From: Ifrita kowaldi
Lineage: Eukaryota > Chordata > Aves > Passeriformes > Cinclosomatidae
Reading direction: 5' to 3'
DNA: 64,000 nucleotides
NCBI GenBank assembly: GCA_013398055.1
Contig: VZRS01000362.1
Span: 2,603-66,602, forward strand
A program made the position numbers and the translations under genes. Shown here one piece after another: positions 41,432 to 53,651 of this stretch (the stretch's first letter is position 1; the number at the start of each line of letters is the position of its first letter). The notes under the pieces were generated by a model that was given only the letters and a program-made list of their open reading frames with translations, searched no databases and was not told where the DNA came from.

Positions 41432-41656
41432 TATAAAGGTGTCCCAGACTGCATCTAGCAACTACCTGGAGATATTGGCTGTCCTTTGGGGCTCACTGAC
41501 TGCTTTCAATTTTCCTCTCGTTACTGCTTTCTCGTTACACTCATCTGGGTCAACAGCATTTGAGTGAGGGGAACGTACTTCCTTGGCCAGGAATCGGAGG
41601 GTGCTGCACAGAAAGTGCAGGTGTGAGCTCTGGAGGAGACTGCAGTCTGACCAGCC
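41432..41656 (+). promoter_or_regulatory. ANK1: Candidate TATA promoter and 5' UTR of the ANK1 alternative first exon
   Basis: TATAAA at 41432-41437 lies about 220 bp before the ANK1 start codon. A start site 25-30 bp downstream would give a leader of about 195 nt. No ATG occurs between 41,438 and the initiation codon, which fits a 5' UTR. The TATA assignment is inferred from spacing; a start site further upstream is possible. Confidence 0.4.
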
Positions 41657-41782
41657 ATGGCTCAAGCAGCTAAGCAGCTGAAGAAAATCAAAGATATTGA
41701 GGCTCAAGCTCTGCAGGAGCAGAAAGAGAAGGAAGAATCCAATCGCAAGCGCAGGAACCGTTCTCGGGACCGGAAGAAAAAG
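41657..41782 (+). CDS. ANK1: ANK1 alternative first coding exon (long N-terminal isoform); gene continues beyond the window
   Basis: The 126 nt encode 42 residues beginning MAQAAKQLKKIKDIEAQ and ending RSRDRKKK, then a donor (AAAAAG|GTCAGT) at 41782/41783 in phase 0. This matches the N-terminus I recall for the long human ANK1 isoform, which splices in phase 0 to the exon starting ADAATSFLRA before the ankyrin repeats. ANK3 has a related but different start. The start is supported by an in-frame TGA at 41648-41650 and good Kozak context (GCCATGG). Ankyrin-1 couples membrane transporters to spectrin; this exon supplies a basic, coiled-coil-like leader instead of the short erythroid start. The downstream exons are not in the window. 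Confidence 0.92.
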
Positions 41783-41998
41783 GTCAGTGGCATTGGGGTG
41801 AGCAGCCCTATATCCAGGTGTCTGTGGTTGTGACAGTGAGTGCTGTTTGTGTTTGGGGGGGTTGGAGGGTGGGGAGAGAATGACAGAGGGGCAGCCTAGT
41901 CCCTGTACAAACCTGTGTGCAGTCAGCACAAGAAACAGTCTGTCAAATAGAGGACAACTTTTGGGACCAGAAATCTGCTGTTTACCCTGACAGCTTGT

Positions 41999-42019
41999 GG
42001 GTAGTGGGGGGAGGGAGGG
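41999..42019 (+). other. G-quadruplex-type motif near the ANK1 first exon
   Basis: Four G-runs (GGG, GGGGGG, GGG, GGG) with short loops lie about 215 bp inside the intron after the ANK1 first exon, on the coding strand. Confidence 0.6.
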
Positions 42020-45000
42020 AGCACGGATATAAAGAAGCCTAATGAAGGGGAAAGGGAAGTGAGGGGTTTATCAAGGCAGCTTAATAGACTCACTCAGCCC
42101 AGTAACAGATTTGATCTCTAACATAAAATTGCTGGTTTCGGGCTTCCTTCCATTTCCCACAATCGCTTTTTGCATTCAGAGCTAAGGGACAAGAGACCCC
42201 CACCCCTTTCTCTAGTGAAGGACTAGTGTTGATGTCCACTCCCTCCCTTGCTTAATCTGCACCAGAATACTGAAACCAGGGCATAGCGGGAGCAGACCCC
42301 TAACAGAGAAGGCATGTTTGTGCAGAGGACTGTGGGTTCTGCTGCTCCTGATGGCAGGCTATATTTGTGCATGGGACGTGGGTCATCCTTCCCTGCTGGC
42401 AGCAGGTGAGGGGGATCAGGGGCAATGAAGAGGTGTCTGTCCCTTCTGCTGACACCAACATGCTGGAGCCTGGGGTCTGCCAGCTGTTTCAAGCCGTCGC
42501 TCCTCTCTGGAAAGTCATTGCCAGTTTTTTCTTGCTGCCAGCTTCCTGCAGGAGTGGGCATGCTGCTAAGATAGCTTTGCTGCCCCTTGAAGACCTCTTG
42601 AATCTGAATGTTCTTCTCACAGCAGGGTCTGAGGGTATATGTGCTATGCACCAGTGCAGAAAGGCAGCAAGGAGAGAGGTGAAACCAAGGATAATCAAGG
42701 GTATATCTGATAGGAGGTTATGATACAGGAATTCTTAGGTGGGCTCCTCCTCTGCCTTTACCCAGAGAGCTGGAGACTTCCATGTGCCCGTGTGAGCAGG
42801 AGCCTCACAGCAGAGCTCTGCTGTTGGAACGTCTTAGTTGCTGGGCCCTGAGAGTAATGAGGAGAGTCTTGCTTTTCTTAAAGCTAGGCCAGGACAACCT
42901 GGAGAGGTCTGTGTCCACAGAGAACAGCTCATCAGGGGGAGATCAGTGGACACATCAGGACAGATGTGAGGTCTGCAGGCAGCAGCTGGGGAGTTGGATA
43001 TGGAAGTCATTCAGCTGCCACACTGTCGTGTCAGATGCCTCCTTCTCCAGTGATAATAATTGCTCAGTGCCTGCAGGTCCAGGACTGTTCCCTGCAGGGC
43101 CTCTTGTACTGGAAGCTGATGGAGCAACTTGCCTCTCACAATGCCAGAGGGCTACAAAGGGGATCTTATGTGAAGAAGCACCAAATCAGGACATTTTTCT
43201 ATTGGGCCAGCTCTCGTTAGCCCCTGCCCCAAAGCCTCAATGTCTCTAGTGATAGTGTTTTCCCTATGCAAGTCTCCTCGGGGCCAAGCAGAGGCCTACC
43301 AGGATGTATTGGAATTTCTCATTCTGTTTTGCTGCAGCAGTTGTGGGGGTTTGATTTGTGTTAGGTCAGTGTCTGTTAGCGCCCTGTGAGCCTGCATGGG
43401 ATTCATGTCGTGACCATGCCAAAGGCCCTTGCACCGGCTGTTGGAATGTACTGAAACCACTGTGGTGTCACTGGCTCCTTCTGTTCCTCTGCCAGTGCCT
43501 GCCGGCGGTATCTTGCTTTGTACACAGACACAGGCTCTTTGGAGCAGAGGCTGTTCATTCACTTGGTGTTTGTACAGTGCAGGGTATCAGTGTCTTGTCT
43601 TTCTGGTTGAGCCTACCAAGCATAGCTGCAGTGAAATTTAGTAGAGGCATGACCTATGACCCAGGGAAGCCCTAGCATGACTTAAAGCAGAGAAGATGGC
43701 CAAAATGAAGGAGATGATGATGACCTCAGAAGAAATTTCTTCTCATCCCATGCCATGTGAGCTGCTGTTATGGGCTGTTACGTCTTCAGTTTAGTATCCT
43801 TTAGCATTTCCTGGAATTTTTGTGTGGTTGTATGTGTCCCATGAACTGCACGGTTGTATCCTGCAAGAACCTTGTATTCTGTGATACTTGGAGTCAGTGA
43901 GTTCTGTCATTTAATGCTGTGTAGCCCGAAAACCTTCTCCTTGATTGTATTTGTTGCTTTCCAGTTTCCATAGAAATTCCTTGGGTTTTGTATTAAGTGC
44001 ATGTAACAATAACCTGATTGACCTTGTACTGTCCATTTTTGTGTTCTGTACCTCTTGTTTGTCTCTTGGCACGAGGACAGTCCAGATGTATAACCTTGTC
44101 GCTCCTCCATTATTCCCTGCACCCAACCTTTGTAACTCAAGGTGAGCTTTCATTTGACAGGGGCTGCATCAAGGATTTAAGGAACAGTATCTTGTAATTC
44201 ATCCGTGCTCCCTGTCCAGCCGAGGCATACTTGTGCTTTGGGTGGAGCTGTCACATGAAACAGCCAGGCATGTCCTGAAGAGTGTTTCTGCTCTGTGTGT
44301 TCTGCAGGGTGGCTGGAGCTTGTCTCAATCTTACAATGACCCCAGAGAGCAAGCATTCAAGAGTCCTGTGTGTTCCCACATTTAGTGCAAGTGCTGAACT
44401 GTGAGGACTTGCCAGGGCTGTGGCATGATGTGTTAATGACTTCTGAGGATGCCCTGCAGACAGGAGGGTGTGACAGAGAGCAGACGTGAGCAAAAGAGAG
44501 TGTGAATTAACAGAAGTTCACTGCCATTAGAGAATGTGCCAAGCATCATCTGGGTTGGCTTCTTGCTGTTTCTGCTGCAGGATCCTAGCTTCAAATCTTT
44601 GTGCCTTTTCCTTAGATGGGCAGTCTACAGGGGAGCAGAGCCATTCTGTCATTGCTGCAGCGCTGCATGTGGAGTTTCTGATGTGGCCGTCTGCACTGAC
44701 AGGGAAGTAGTGATTGACAGGAACGATATCTGTGCTTTGGATGCAGCTATATGTCTGGTTTTTGTGGTTTTGAGAGGCAGTCATAGTAAAGAGCACTTCC
44801 TTCCTTTCCCTGCAGATGTGGTAAGGCTACCTCGGCCGGAAGCCCTCACTGGGAAGTCATGCAGAGCACTTTAAAGACACAGTCCTGTCTTTGCCAGGGT
44901 CAGTGGGCAACAGCAAAACACACTGTGGAAAATTGATGTTCTGACACTGTTTATGAGGCAGCTCTCTAGCTTGTTATATGAACACAGTTATTGAATCCTT

Positions 45001-48000
45001 TTTGAGTTGCATGTGACTTATTGTAGTTACGTATTAAAGATAGAAAACGGAAATCTGGAAGCATTGGCAGAGCTCACCAAATGGGTTATTAGAAAGGGCC
45101 CAAATGCCCAAACTGTCCAACCCCCAAACTGGGGCCCAGAGCACTTCGATTGCCCTTTGTCTCAAACGTACATCTACAAGCAACTTGCAGCTGTACCAGG
45201 TGCCTCCACAATCGATGGCTGGTGGCATTGTAACCTGACGTGCTTTGACTGAGACTAATAAATAGAAGTTAGTACTGCTATGAACATCTTTCTTCCTATT
45301 TAAGTGTACTTATTCTGGTACTAAATTCAGCCAAATATATAGTCAAGCACCAACAGGGACAGACACCTTCATCTGCCTCTCTACAAAGGTGCAGATGCCA
45401 GCTGTGCTTCTCAGTGGGCATACAGGATCCATGGAGCAGAAGGCTGGAGCCTCTAAAATGTCTATGATGAATTCTGTGCAGCAAATAGCAAGAGGACTTC
45501 AGTAACAGCAGCAGTGCCAATAATGTCCAAAGAACTCACCAAGTGCACATGTGAGAGCATACTCAGTCTGTGTGCAGCACAACCGGAGCTACAGTACTAA
45601 ATAACAATCCAACCAAAAGCTTGAAGGGAAATTCTTATGATGATTCCTATCAGTGTTTAACTTATTAGTATGAAAGATGTGATAAATCCTCTGGGTACAT
45701 TCAGAGCAAACTTTGCTTGGGCATCTAAAGAACAAATGAGCAAGGCTGCCTGAATTTACCACTTTCTTTTTTAACTTTTTTCTTTTACTTTTTTTTCTGA
45801 TGAGGGCGGGCAGGGAGGGTACAATGAGGAACGAACCTCTTTTCTCTTTCTGGTTCTGCCTACTTTCTTTGTCTCGCAAGTGTTCAAGGGTAAGACAGTC
45901 TCTTGTTATGGATTTGTAGAGCATCTCCCACAATGCATTCTTGAATCATAAGTGATTCCTAATAAGAAACTCCCTGCATAAAACTCCTTGGCTTTTTTCT
46001 AGTTGATAGTTTCCTGGAAACAGCATGCAGACCAGCCTGAAGGCTCACGGATCTCCACAGTACAGTCTGGCACCCATCCTTAGTGCAGTACTGCTTCTGC
46101 ATGCTGCAGCAGGAAATGTTTTAGTGCTCAAGATTACACACTGAAATACGTCCGGCCAGGAGAGGTTGGGAGGGTGCTTTGGAAAGGGGAGACAGGAAAT
46201 TTGTGAGAGTGGGTTTGAATTATGTGGGAAAGTGAGATCAAGGTGTTTCCATTTGGCAGGAGCTCTTCCATTTGGCAGAGAGAGAGCTTTTCCTCCAGCT
46301 GGAGTGAAATGGTGGGAAAGAGCTAAGGGAGGACAGAGGATCAAGTGACCCCCTTCCTATATTCTAGCATGGATGAGGGATAAATGTGGGCAACTAAATG
46401 GCTGATAACAACTGTCAGAAGAAACTCCAACCTGAGGTGTGTAAGGTGACTTGGGAGAGGCAGCACTGAGATGATTGCAGAGACGTGGAGGATGCTGATG
46501 AGAATGCTTTTACATGGATGAATTTTTCCATCCTTAGGAAGCTAGGTTATGTGGTAACTAGAACAAGTCAGGAAGGGTTTGGACCAACAGCCACAAACTC
46601 GATCAGACAGAGGAGCAATTACAGATGATTCCTTAGAAGGACAGTTGAACAGTCAAGTAGGGTGACCACGCTTGCGCTTGTTGTGTGACAAGCAAAAGAG
46701 GTCACTCCATGACTATTCACTGATAGGGTGTATCAGGGTGGTCTGAGCTAAGGATTCTGAGATAGAAAATCAAGACACCTCTGTCAGAATTATGCAATAA
46801 GCACATGAGAAACTGGGGTGAGAAATCGCTGCTGGAGTGCTGCCAAGGAGCAGCCACTGGGTCTGTTCTCTCTGCTCGCCTGCATCCTTTCAAATGGCTG
46901 TTACTTTGCAGCAGCCTTCAGCTTGTGCTGGGTTTTGAGAGGATGCAGAGAAAAGAATGATGAACAGAAGGAGGGCAAAGGATTTCAGCAGACCCAGCTG
47001 CAGATGGCTCAGAACATCCTCATGATAACTGGACTTCTGAGCTCCACTGTGTCCTGCTCCCATGGATATCTGGCCACTGTACCATCGCTGGATTAGGCTA
47101 CTGAGATTCTTGCATTCAGTGGCAGTAGCTCCTGCCAGAGATGTGACATGGCTGGCTGTCACTAGCTGCTGCGAGCTGTGCTGGTATCTTACCTGCAAGC
47201 TGGAGCTCATCAGCAGGAGAAAGGACCATGCCGCCTGCAGAGTCTCAGAGCACAAGAGCTGCTTTGTCTCCTTTCCCCGTGATGGGGTGGGGTTAACAGG
47301 AGCGGAATATGGGCATCTGGATGTGGGGGATGTTGGGTAGGAGCAGAATCCGCTGCTGCAGGGATTCGCTGGTGGGAGAAGGCACTGGGGGGATGTTGGT
47401 GCTGTTCTGCACTGCTGCTCTGCAGGCTCTTAAATTATTCAGGTAACAGCAGCATCTGTATGTGCTTGGTGAGCCCACTGTGCTGAAATGAGGTGAGCAT
47501 TTAGAAAACCTTGTAGCATTCAGAAATCAGTTTCAGGAGCAAGTTATTTCAAGCTGTGCCCTGTCCCCTGAGCCTGGCACCTCAGCCAGGACATCTGCCC
47601 CAGGAGGGCACTGGCTGAATGCAGGGATGGACTCTGCATAAATGCTTTCAGGAGGGTAATCATAAAGGATGGTGCCTTCATAGAAGTCCTGCACGTGACA
47701 GCCTGGCGGGCTTAGTCTATCCCCTGTAGAAAGCCACCTGCAGTGTGGTGAAGCTGAGGTACAGCAAGCTAGATCTGAGCTCAAAGGAAAGCAGATTTAC
47801 AGAGTGCTAAAATTAGAAGTTTAGTCTAAATTATGCTAGTTTGTTTTAATTGTCTAAGTGTGTCAAGGTTCTTCAGAAATGTAACCTCTCTGTGGTGGTC
47901 TGGAAAGGTGCAGCATCACCAGTGGTGTGATGGAAGGATGGATCAAGGATGGTAGAAATTTCTGGGTTCCCTGGCCTACTTACATCTTTCTTGCAGTCCT

Positions 48001-49363
48001 CACCTCCAGCTCTCAAAATGCCACGAGGGTAGGTTCTGAAAGCATTAGCTCTGGATTGAATAGGCCAGATGGTTTTGTTAAAACCTTTGATGAGTAGAGG
48101 GCAGCTCCGTAGGTGCAGGGAAGTTCCTGACACCTTATCCCTCTAAGGGTGCTTCTCAGCATGACAGAATCATCCGAAAATTCACATTTTCTTTCACAGC
48201 TGATTATGTCATGTTTTGAGCCTCAACTCTGCAAGCAGCAGCAAAAATTCAAGCTCCCTTCCTATTTGCAAACCTGATTTTGCTGACTGGGTGAAATGTT
48301 AAGCCAGAGCCATACATCTCTGTGTAGGGGCTGCAAATGTAGGGGACTGTGTTAAATCTATGGCTTCAAAATGTTGCATCCTCAGTGAAAAATCTATAGC
48401 AGAGACAAAGCAGCAGGTATTCACTGAAGTGTCTTGAGAGGCGGAAGGAGAGAATGCAGCAGCAGGAGAGCATTTAGAAAACAGACAAGGTTTCTATATT
48501 TGTACAGAGATGAGGAAGGAAGGAGAGAGTGTGCGTGCACATGTTTGTGCATGTGTGGCCAGGCCACCAGGAAGATTCCTGTTTAAGAGAAAAGGTACTC
48601 CAGAAAGAGAGAAAGCAGAAGTGAAGGCTATGGTCCTTCACTACACTGTGGTGATAGGACTTTGCAGGGTTTGTAGGGTGCATTATGTGCCTATGTTGGA
48701 ACTTTTAAATGGGAAATGCAGAGAACAGCATGCTGAAACTCTTTGCAGAATACAAACTATGTTTGATTTTTCACCAGTGTGATAGTCTCTGCAAAGAATA
48801 ATAAATATTGTCACCTTCTTACAGTGTCATGTCTCCAGCAAACTAAGGTGTCCAGATAGTCTGCAGGAAATGCAGTGTATTGGCTCCATTTAGTTCCTTC
48901 ATTGATGCCATGCCTGGAATGAGGAGCATTGTGTCTTTCCCAGGACTTGCTGATTAGAACACCAATCAAAGAATAAGATAAATACTATAAGAATGTGCTG
49001 TTTGGTGAGTGTGAGAGGTGTGGGGTGAGTGAAACACAGGTTCAGCTTTAGCAGTGCACTTGCCTGTGTACCAAGCTCTTTATTCCAATTATCTGAATGT
49101 GGAGCGAAAGAGTGAAAGGTCTTTCTTTGGTCTGCCTGGAAATCAGCTGTGTTGATTCATAGTCATCACTCTGCTGATGACTGAAGTGTGGGCTTTTACT
49201 GTGTGCTATAACCATGCGCATGCATCTTGTAGGTTCTCACACTGCTGTTTGAATCAATAATACTCTACTGTAAATGCTTTCCATGGATTTGATTATAATA
49301 GTAACTAGCATGTCCTTAAATAAATGCTAAACTTTAATAATCCCGTGTTCTTGGCTTGTGAAT

Positions 49364-49440
49364 CTCTGTGCGGAGTTTCTCTTATTTTGTCTGCATCTAA
49401 CTTGGCTCTGCTGGCTCTGTGTGAAGTTTCTCTTATTTTG
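49364..49440. repeat. Imperfect 26-bp direct repeat flanking a segment duplicated elsewhere
   Basis: A 26-bp unit ending GTTTCTCTTATTTTG occurs at 49364-49389 and again at 49415-49440 with two differences. Between them (49391-49416) is a 26-bp sequence starting CTGCATCTAACTTGG that recurs exactly at 52379-52404. Confidence 0.85.
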
Positions 49441-52378
49441 GAGTGGTTTTTTATTTATTTCGCCTCTCCATTTCCCTTGTGGTGAATGAAAGTACTCAGG
49501 CTGACAGTGGGAACAGGGAGTGGACTAGAAGGAGGTGGTGGTGTGCTAGAGAGTTCTAGGAAAGGTAACTCTTACTGGATTGGCTTTTGATGTTAGAGTT
49601 CCCTTTACTGCAGTGGGGAGTGTTTTAGTTCTTCCCATCTTTAATGCTGAAAGAGAAGTTGCATCTGTGGGACACTGGCTATGGCACGGGGAGGTTTCAG
49701 CACTAGGAGATGCCTGCATGGGATCAGTATTTGTCCTGAAGGCTTCAATTTTCTATGCTTTTTCATTCTTCAGCTCTTTTCCTGGCAGAATCATCTTAGC
49801 TCACAGTGACAGTAGGTTTGGTCCAAGCAAGAATTGCTCAGCGGAGCATGGCATGGCAGCTCTCTTTACATGCAGCTTGGACGTGCCACTGCACTGATGC
49901 ATAGCAATGTGCTCCTGTTAGAGAGCAGCACAATGGTCAGCAGGCTGACCCCCTTTCTGTGAGGACTGGGAAAAAATGCTTCCTGTCAGCCTGCCATCAA
50001 ATGGCTGCGGAGCTGAGGTTGCAGTAAGAGGAGCTGCAGTATCACAGGGCAAGAGTATAAAATATCTGTTGCCCACCAGTACTGTATCAGCAAAACTGCT
50101 CTTCAAAACTTGTGAACTCATTGCTGCCAGTGGTGAGATATGCTTCTCAGACCTGTCCGGGAAGTCCTCCAAGGCCAGCAGCAGTTCAATAAGGCATAGA
50201 GAAAACACCTTCTTTCCATTCCAAATGTGAGGCAGCAGCATTTGCTGTATCCTGACAACATTTCACAGGGATCAGCAGCACTTGCCTACAGGGCCTCTCT
50301 GCACAGTGCGTGGCACCACCATCATCTTCAGCAGAGGGTCAATGAGGGACATTTATTCTGCCTTTCCTGTATAGACAGACACTGTGAGTAAATTACGGAT
50401 ATTTGGGAAGAGGAGCTGACATCTTTCACTAATTCACTTTGCTTTTAAAGTCATGCCTTGGAGCTAAGAAAGCTGTGAAGACACTTGGAGCAGCTGATTG
50501 AGAGGCTCTGCTCACAGCTGCAATAGTGATGCAACTTCCTCATGAAACTTGGAGGTAAGGTTCATCACTGAGAAAGGGCATTGCATATTGAGAGCTTTAG
50601 TCTGAACAGACTTTGTCTCTGCAGAGGTGGTGTGGTTTTTGTCTGTTTTGTTAGGAATAAATGCAGCATTTTGCCTGGAGAAAGTGCACAGTAATAAGGT
50701 ATGAACCTGTAGTTTGTTCTTGACAGTAAGAACTTACTGTAAAACACTGAGAAGAAAAAAAGGAAAAAAGATCAGAAGAGGAAGAGGCTTCAGAGTTTCC
50801 TTTACTGTTCTTTGGAGATTTCTGGAGAAAAAAACAAACACCACAAATGAAGCACGTAACATGATTTTTGTCCTCTTTCTGGAGCTGCAGCTGCTGCAGT
50901 CAGCTCCCCACCCTCAAGCTGTCTGCTGTTTACTGCCAAGCTTTGCCAGCAGGTTGCTGGGATAATATTAGGCTTTTTTAATGACAAAAAGTGCCTGGAA
51001 AATAGATATATTTAATTTTTACATTTAAGTTAAAAGAAGTATATGACATGCCAGTGATCTGACAGGGAGGTGCCACAAAACAACAAAGAATCAAGGAATC
51101 TCTTTAAGTGCCCAACCATGAAAACAAGGACCTAATTTTGGCTATGTTTTTAAAGACCAGCATGAATAAACATGCATGCAAACATGTTTGGAGGATGTTG
51201 TGCCTCTGAAGAGGCACTAAGGGTTGCAATAAAGTAGGAGGACAGAGTAAAATGCTGGAGGCTTCCAGCAGGCCCATGTTCCAAACCATGGTCAGCAGGT
51301 AACAGAGCAAAGCAGCTGTAATAGAACTGGTACTCTCACATATCTGCCACAGTGGGCATCCTAGGCAAAATGGTTTCTCAACCTCTGCCTGCTGGCAGGT
51401 GAAAATGGCTCATCTTTTCTGTTGAAAAGAACTTGAAGGAGTCAAAAGAGGAAATAATAGCATTTCTTTACTGTTTAATTCCATTCACAAACAAGCACAG
51501 CCTCAGTAGTCCCTGTAAAGCAGATACTTAGGCTCCCTCAAGAAGCTAAGAGGAGGAAATCTAAAGTTTTAGGTCGAACTGCCTTTGTGAGCCTGGTGTC
51601 CAGGATCCTCTCTAGTTGCTGTCAAAGATGCTATGATACTTTTCACAATAAAGTGTTTGTGTGGGTGGATTGACTCTTCTGTTCAGCAAAAATCTTTCTT
51701 AGGTAATTGCATTCTGTTTCTTTTGAGCCCCTTGTTTCCCCACCTCCTAGAGTTCTCTGTAGCATTTCTGTGGCCTGCTGAAGGCTGCCTCCTCTTACTC
51801 TGCATATGGGATCACTAGTTTAGCAAGAGGGCAAAAGAATACAAAGAAACTTTGCAGGTGTGGAGTAGGCTGAATCTTAAAATGAAAGTGGTGGGAATGA
51901 CAGAGTGCAGGACACACGTTCTCTATGGAGAAGAGAGACTACTCTCTGAAGTACGAAACTACTTCAGGTTTCTGTGTTTCATATTGTAAAGCGAGTTCCC
52001 TCAGATGTTTCAAATCTTCCTCTCTGCCCCCACACTTCAGAGCTTCTTGGCTTGTACTGAACCACCCTGACCTGGCGGCTCAGTAAGGTAGGTGGATGCA
52101 GGGTCGGTGTCAAGCATTTCCTGGCACTGATAGCACTATTTTTTTGCAAATCCTCAGGGAATCATAGTGCTAAATGCTACAAGAGTGTTAATTTTGTAAG
52201 GTAAGCAATTGTGCAGTCATAAGCTCGGAGGTGTCCTCGCCATGCAGGGGATCTCTGTGCGCTGCTGGAGAGGGGATCAGGCAGCCAGCTCCTCCTGTGG
52301 TTGGCACAACTTGTGTGTCACGTGGAATTACTTCCTCCTCTCTGCTGTGATGCAATGGAAGATGGGGACTGCGTTGTG

Positions 52379-52404
52379 CTGCATCTAACTTGGCTCTGCT
52401 GGCT
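52379..52404 (+). repeat. Exact second copy of the 26-bp sequence at 49391
   Basis: Identical over 26 bases to 49391-49416, in the same orientation, 3 kb apart. The flanking bases differ. Confidence 0.85.
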
Positions 52405-52532
52405 GTTCTAGCTGTTCATCCCTTACCAATTCCCCATTAATGGCTCTGGGGCCAGCACTCTCACGGGGCTCAGCTCCCAGCACTGACAACATGGAGTACC
52501 AGCATCCTATTTTTTATCATTAGGGGGAAGGG

Positions 52533-52560
52533 TTTTTTGTTTTGTTTTGTTTTGTTTTTT
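52533..52560. repeat. (TTTTG)n pentanucleotide microsatellite
   Basis: About four to five TTTTG units ending in a T-run lie within the ANK1 intron. Confidence 0.85.
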
Positions 52561-53617
52561 ATTAATAACCCAAATTACCCTGTGAAACGGCACTTGTCTG
52601 ACCTTAAATATTAAACCCCCTTAAGCGGATGAGCTGGGGCACAGAGACAGCAGCGTGCTGGTAGTGACGGGCTGTGGCGGAAGATGAAGTGGTGCTGGAC
52701 AGCATTAATACTTTCTCTCTGGAGGGCCTTCCATCTTCAGGGCAGCCAGGTGCTCTTCCACGCAGCTCCCCAGCTTCCAAATGGCATTTTTCACACTTTA
52801 AACATTTTGCACGCTTTCAGCAGTTCTGAACATCAAAGGCTGGTGTATCCTGGCTCTGGCGTTACCATGGCAACAGCAGCTGAGAGGATTTGGATGTTTC
52901 TGGGATGGGATTTTGCTGCTGGGTGTGTTGGGCAGAGTGGGACTGCTCTTCTCACATCAGTGCCATTGTGGGCATCATGCTCTGTGAGGGGATGGTCTGC
53001 CCCAGCCCAGGAGTACTGTGGTGCAGACCTCTGTGTCTGAACTGCTCACCTCAGCTCCCTCCAGTCTGGGAGAGGAGGAGGGAGTCCTTCCCATGCTGTG
53101 CCACATGTGGAAGTAGGTCAGCTGAATTGTACCCTTAGATGTGCTCGTTTCTCTCCGCTGGCTCTCAAGGGAGCTGAGCATTGAGCCCTGCTTCAAGCGT
53201 TGTCTCTGTAGGAGCCCAAAACTGCTTCAGTGAGCCTACCCTCGGGATGTTGGCCTCAGATGCCTCTTCCATGCCCCTTCAGCTCCAGATATGCTGGATA
53301 CAGTGGATTTCCAGGAGTTAACATAAAGCTGAGCTTTAAACACTGTGAAAATATTATATTGGTCTGGTTGTGTAGTGCGCTACAGCAGCGCAGTCAAGGG
53401 GCTGCTGTTGATCCTCACTGTGAGTCTGTCAAGCTGTGTATCCTGGGCAAAATGCCCCATCCTCCTCCTTGTGTGCTGTAAAACGGCCCCTGGAAATTCA
53501 TTGCTGTTCTGTGGACATTACTCATTTGGGTGACTCTAGCATCTCCAGCCAATATCTGCTGAGGGGACAGGCACATGTGTGACTTATTTGGACATGCACG
53601 TAGCAGATGTCCTTTGC

Positions 53618-53651
53618 GGGGGTGGGGGGGTGGGGGGGGTGGTGTGTGTGT
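53618..53651 (+). repeat. G-run cluster with adjacent GT repeat
   Basis: Runs of 5, 7 and 8 G separated by single T are followed by GG and a (GT)n tail. The long runs can form a G-quadruplex with one-base loops. It is also a sequence type prone to base-count errors in sequencing. Confidence 0.85.

Noticed and set aside
41462..41929. 155-codon minus-strand frame opposite the ANK1 first exon
   Set aside because: It is a shadow of the ANK1 exon and leader. The plus-strand reading matches a known ankyrin N-terminus.
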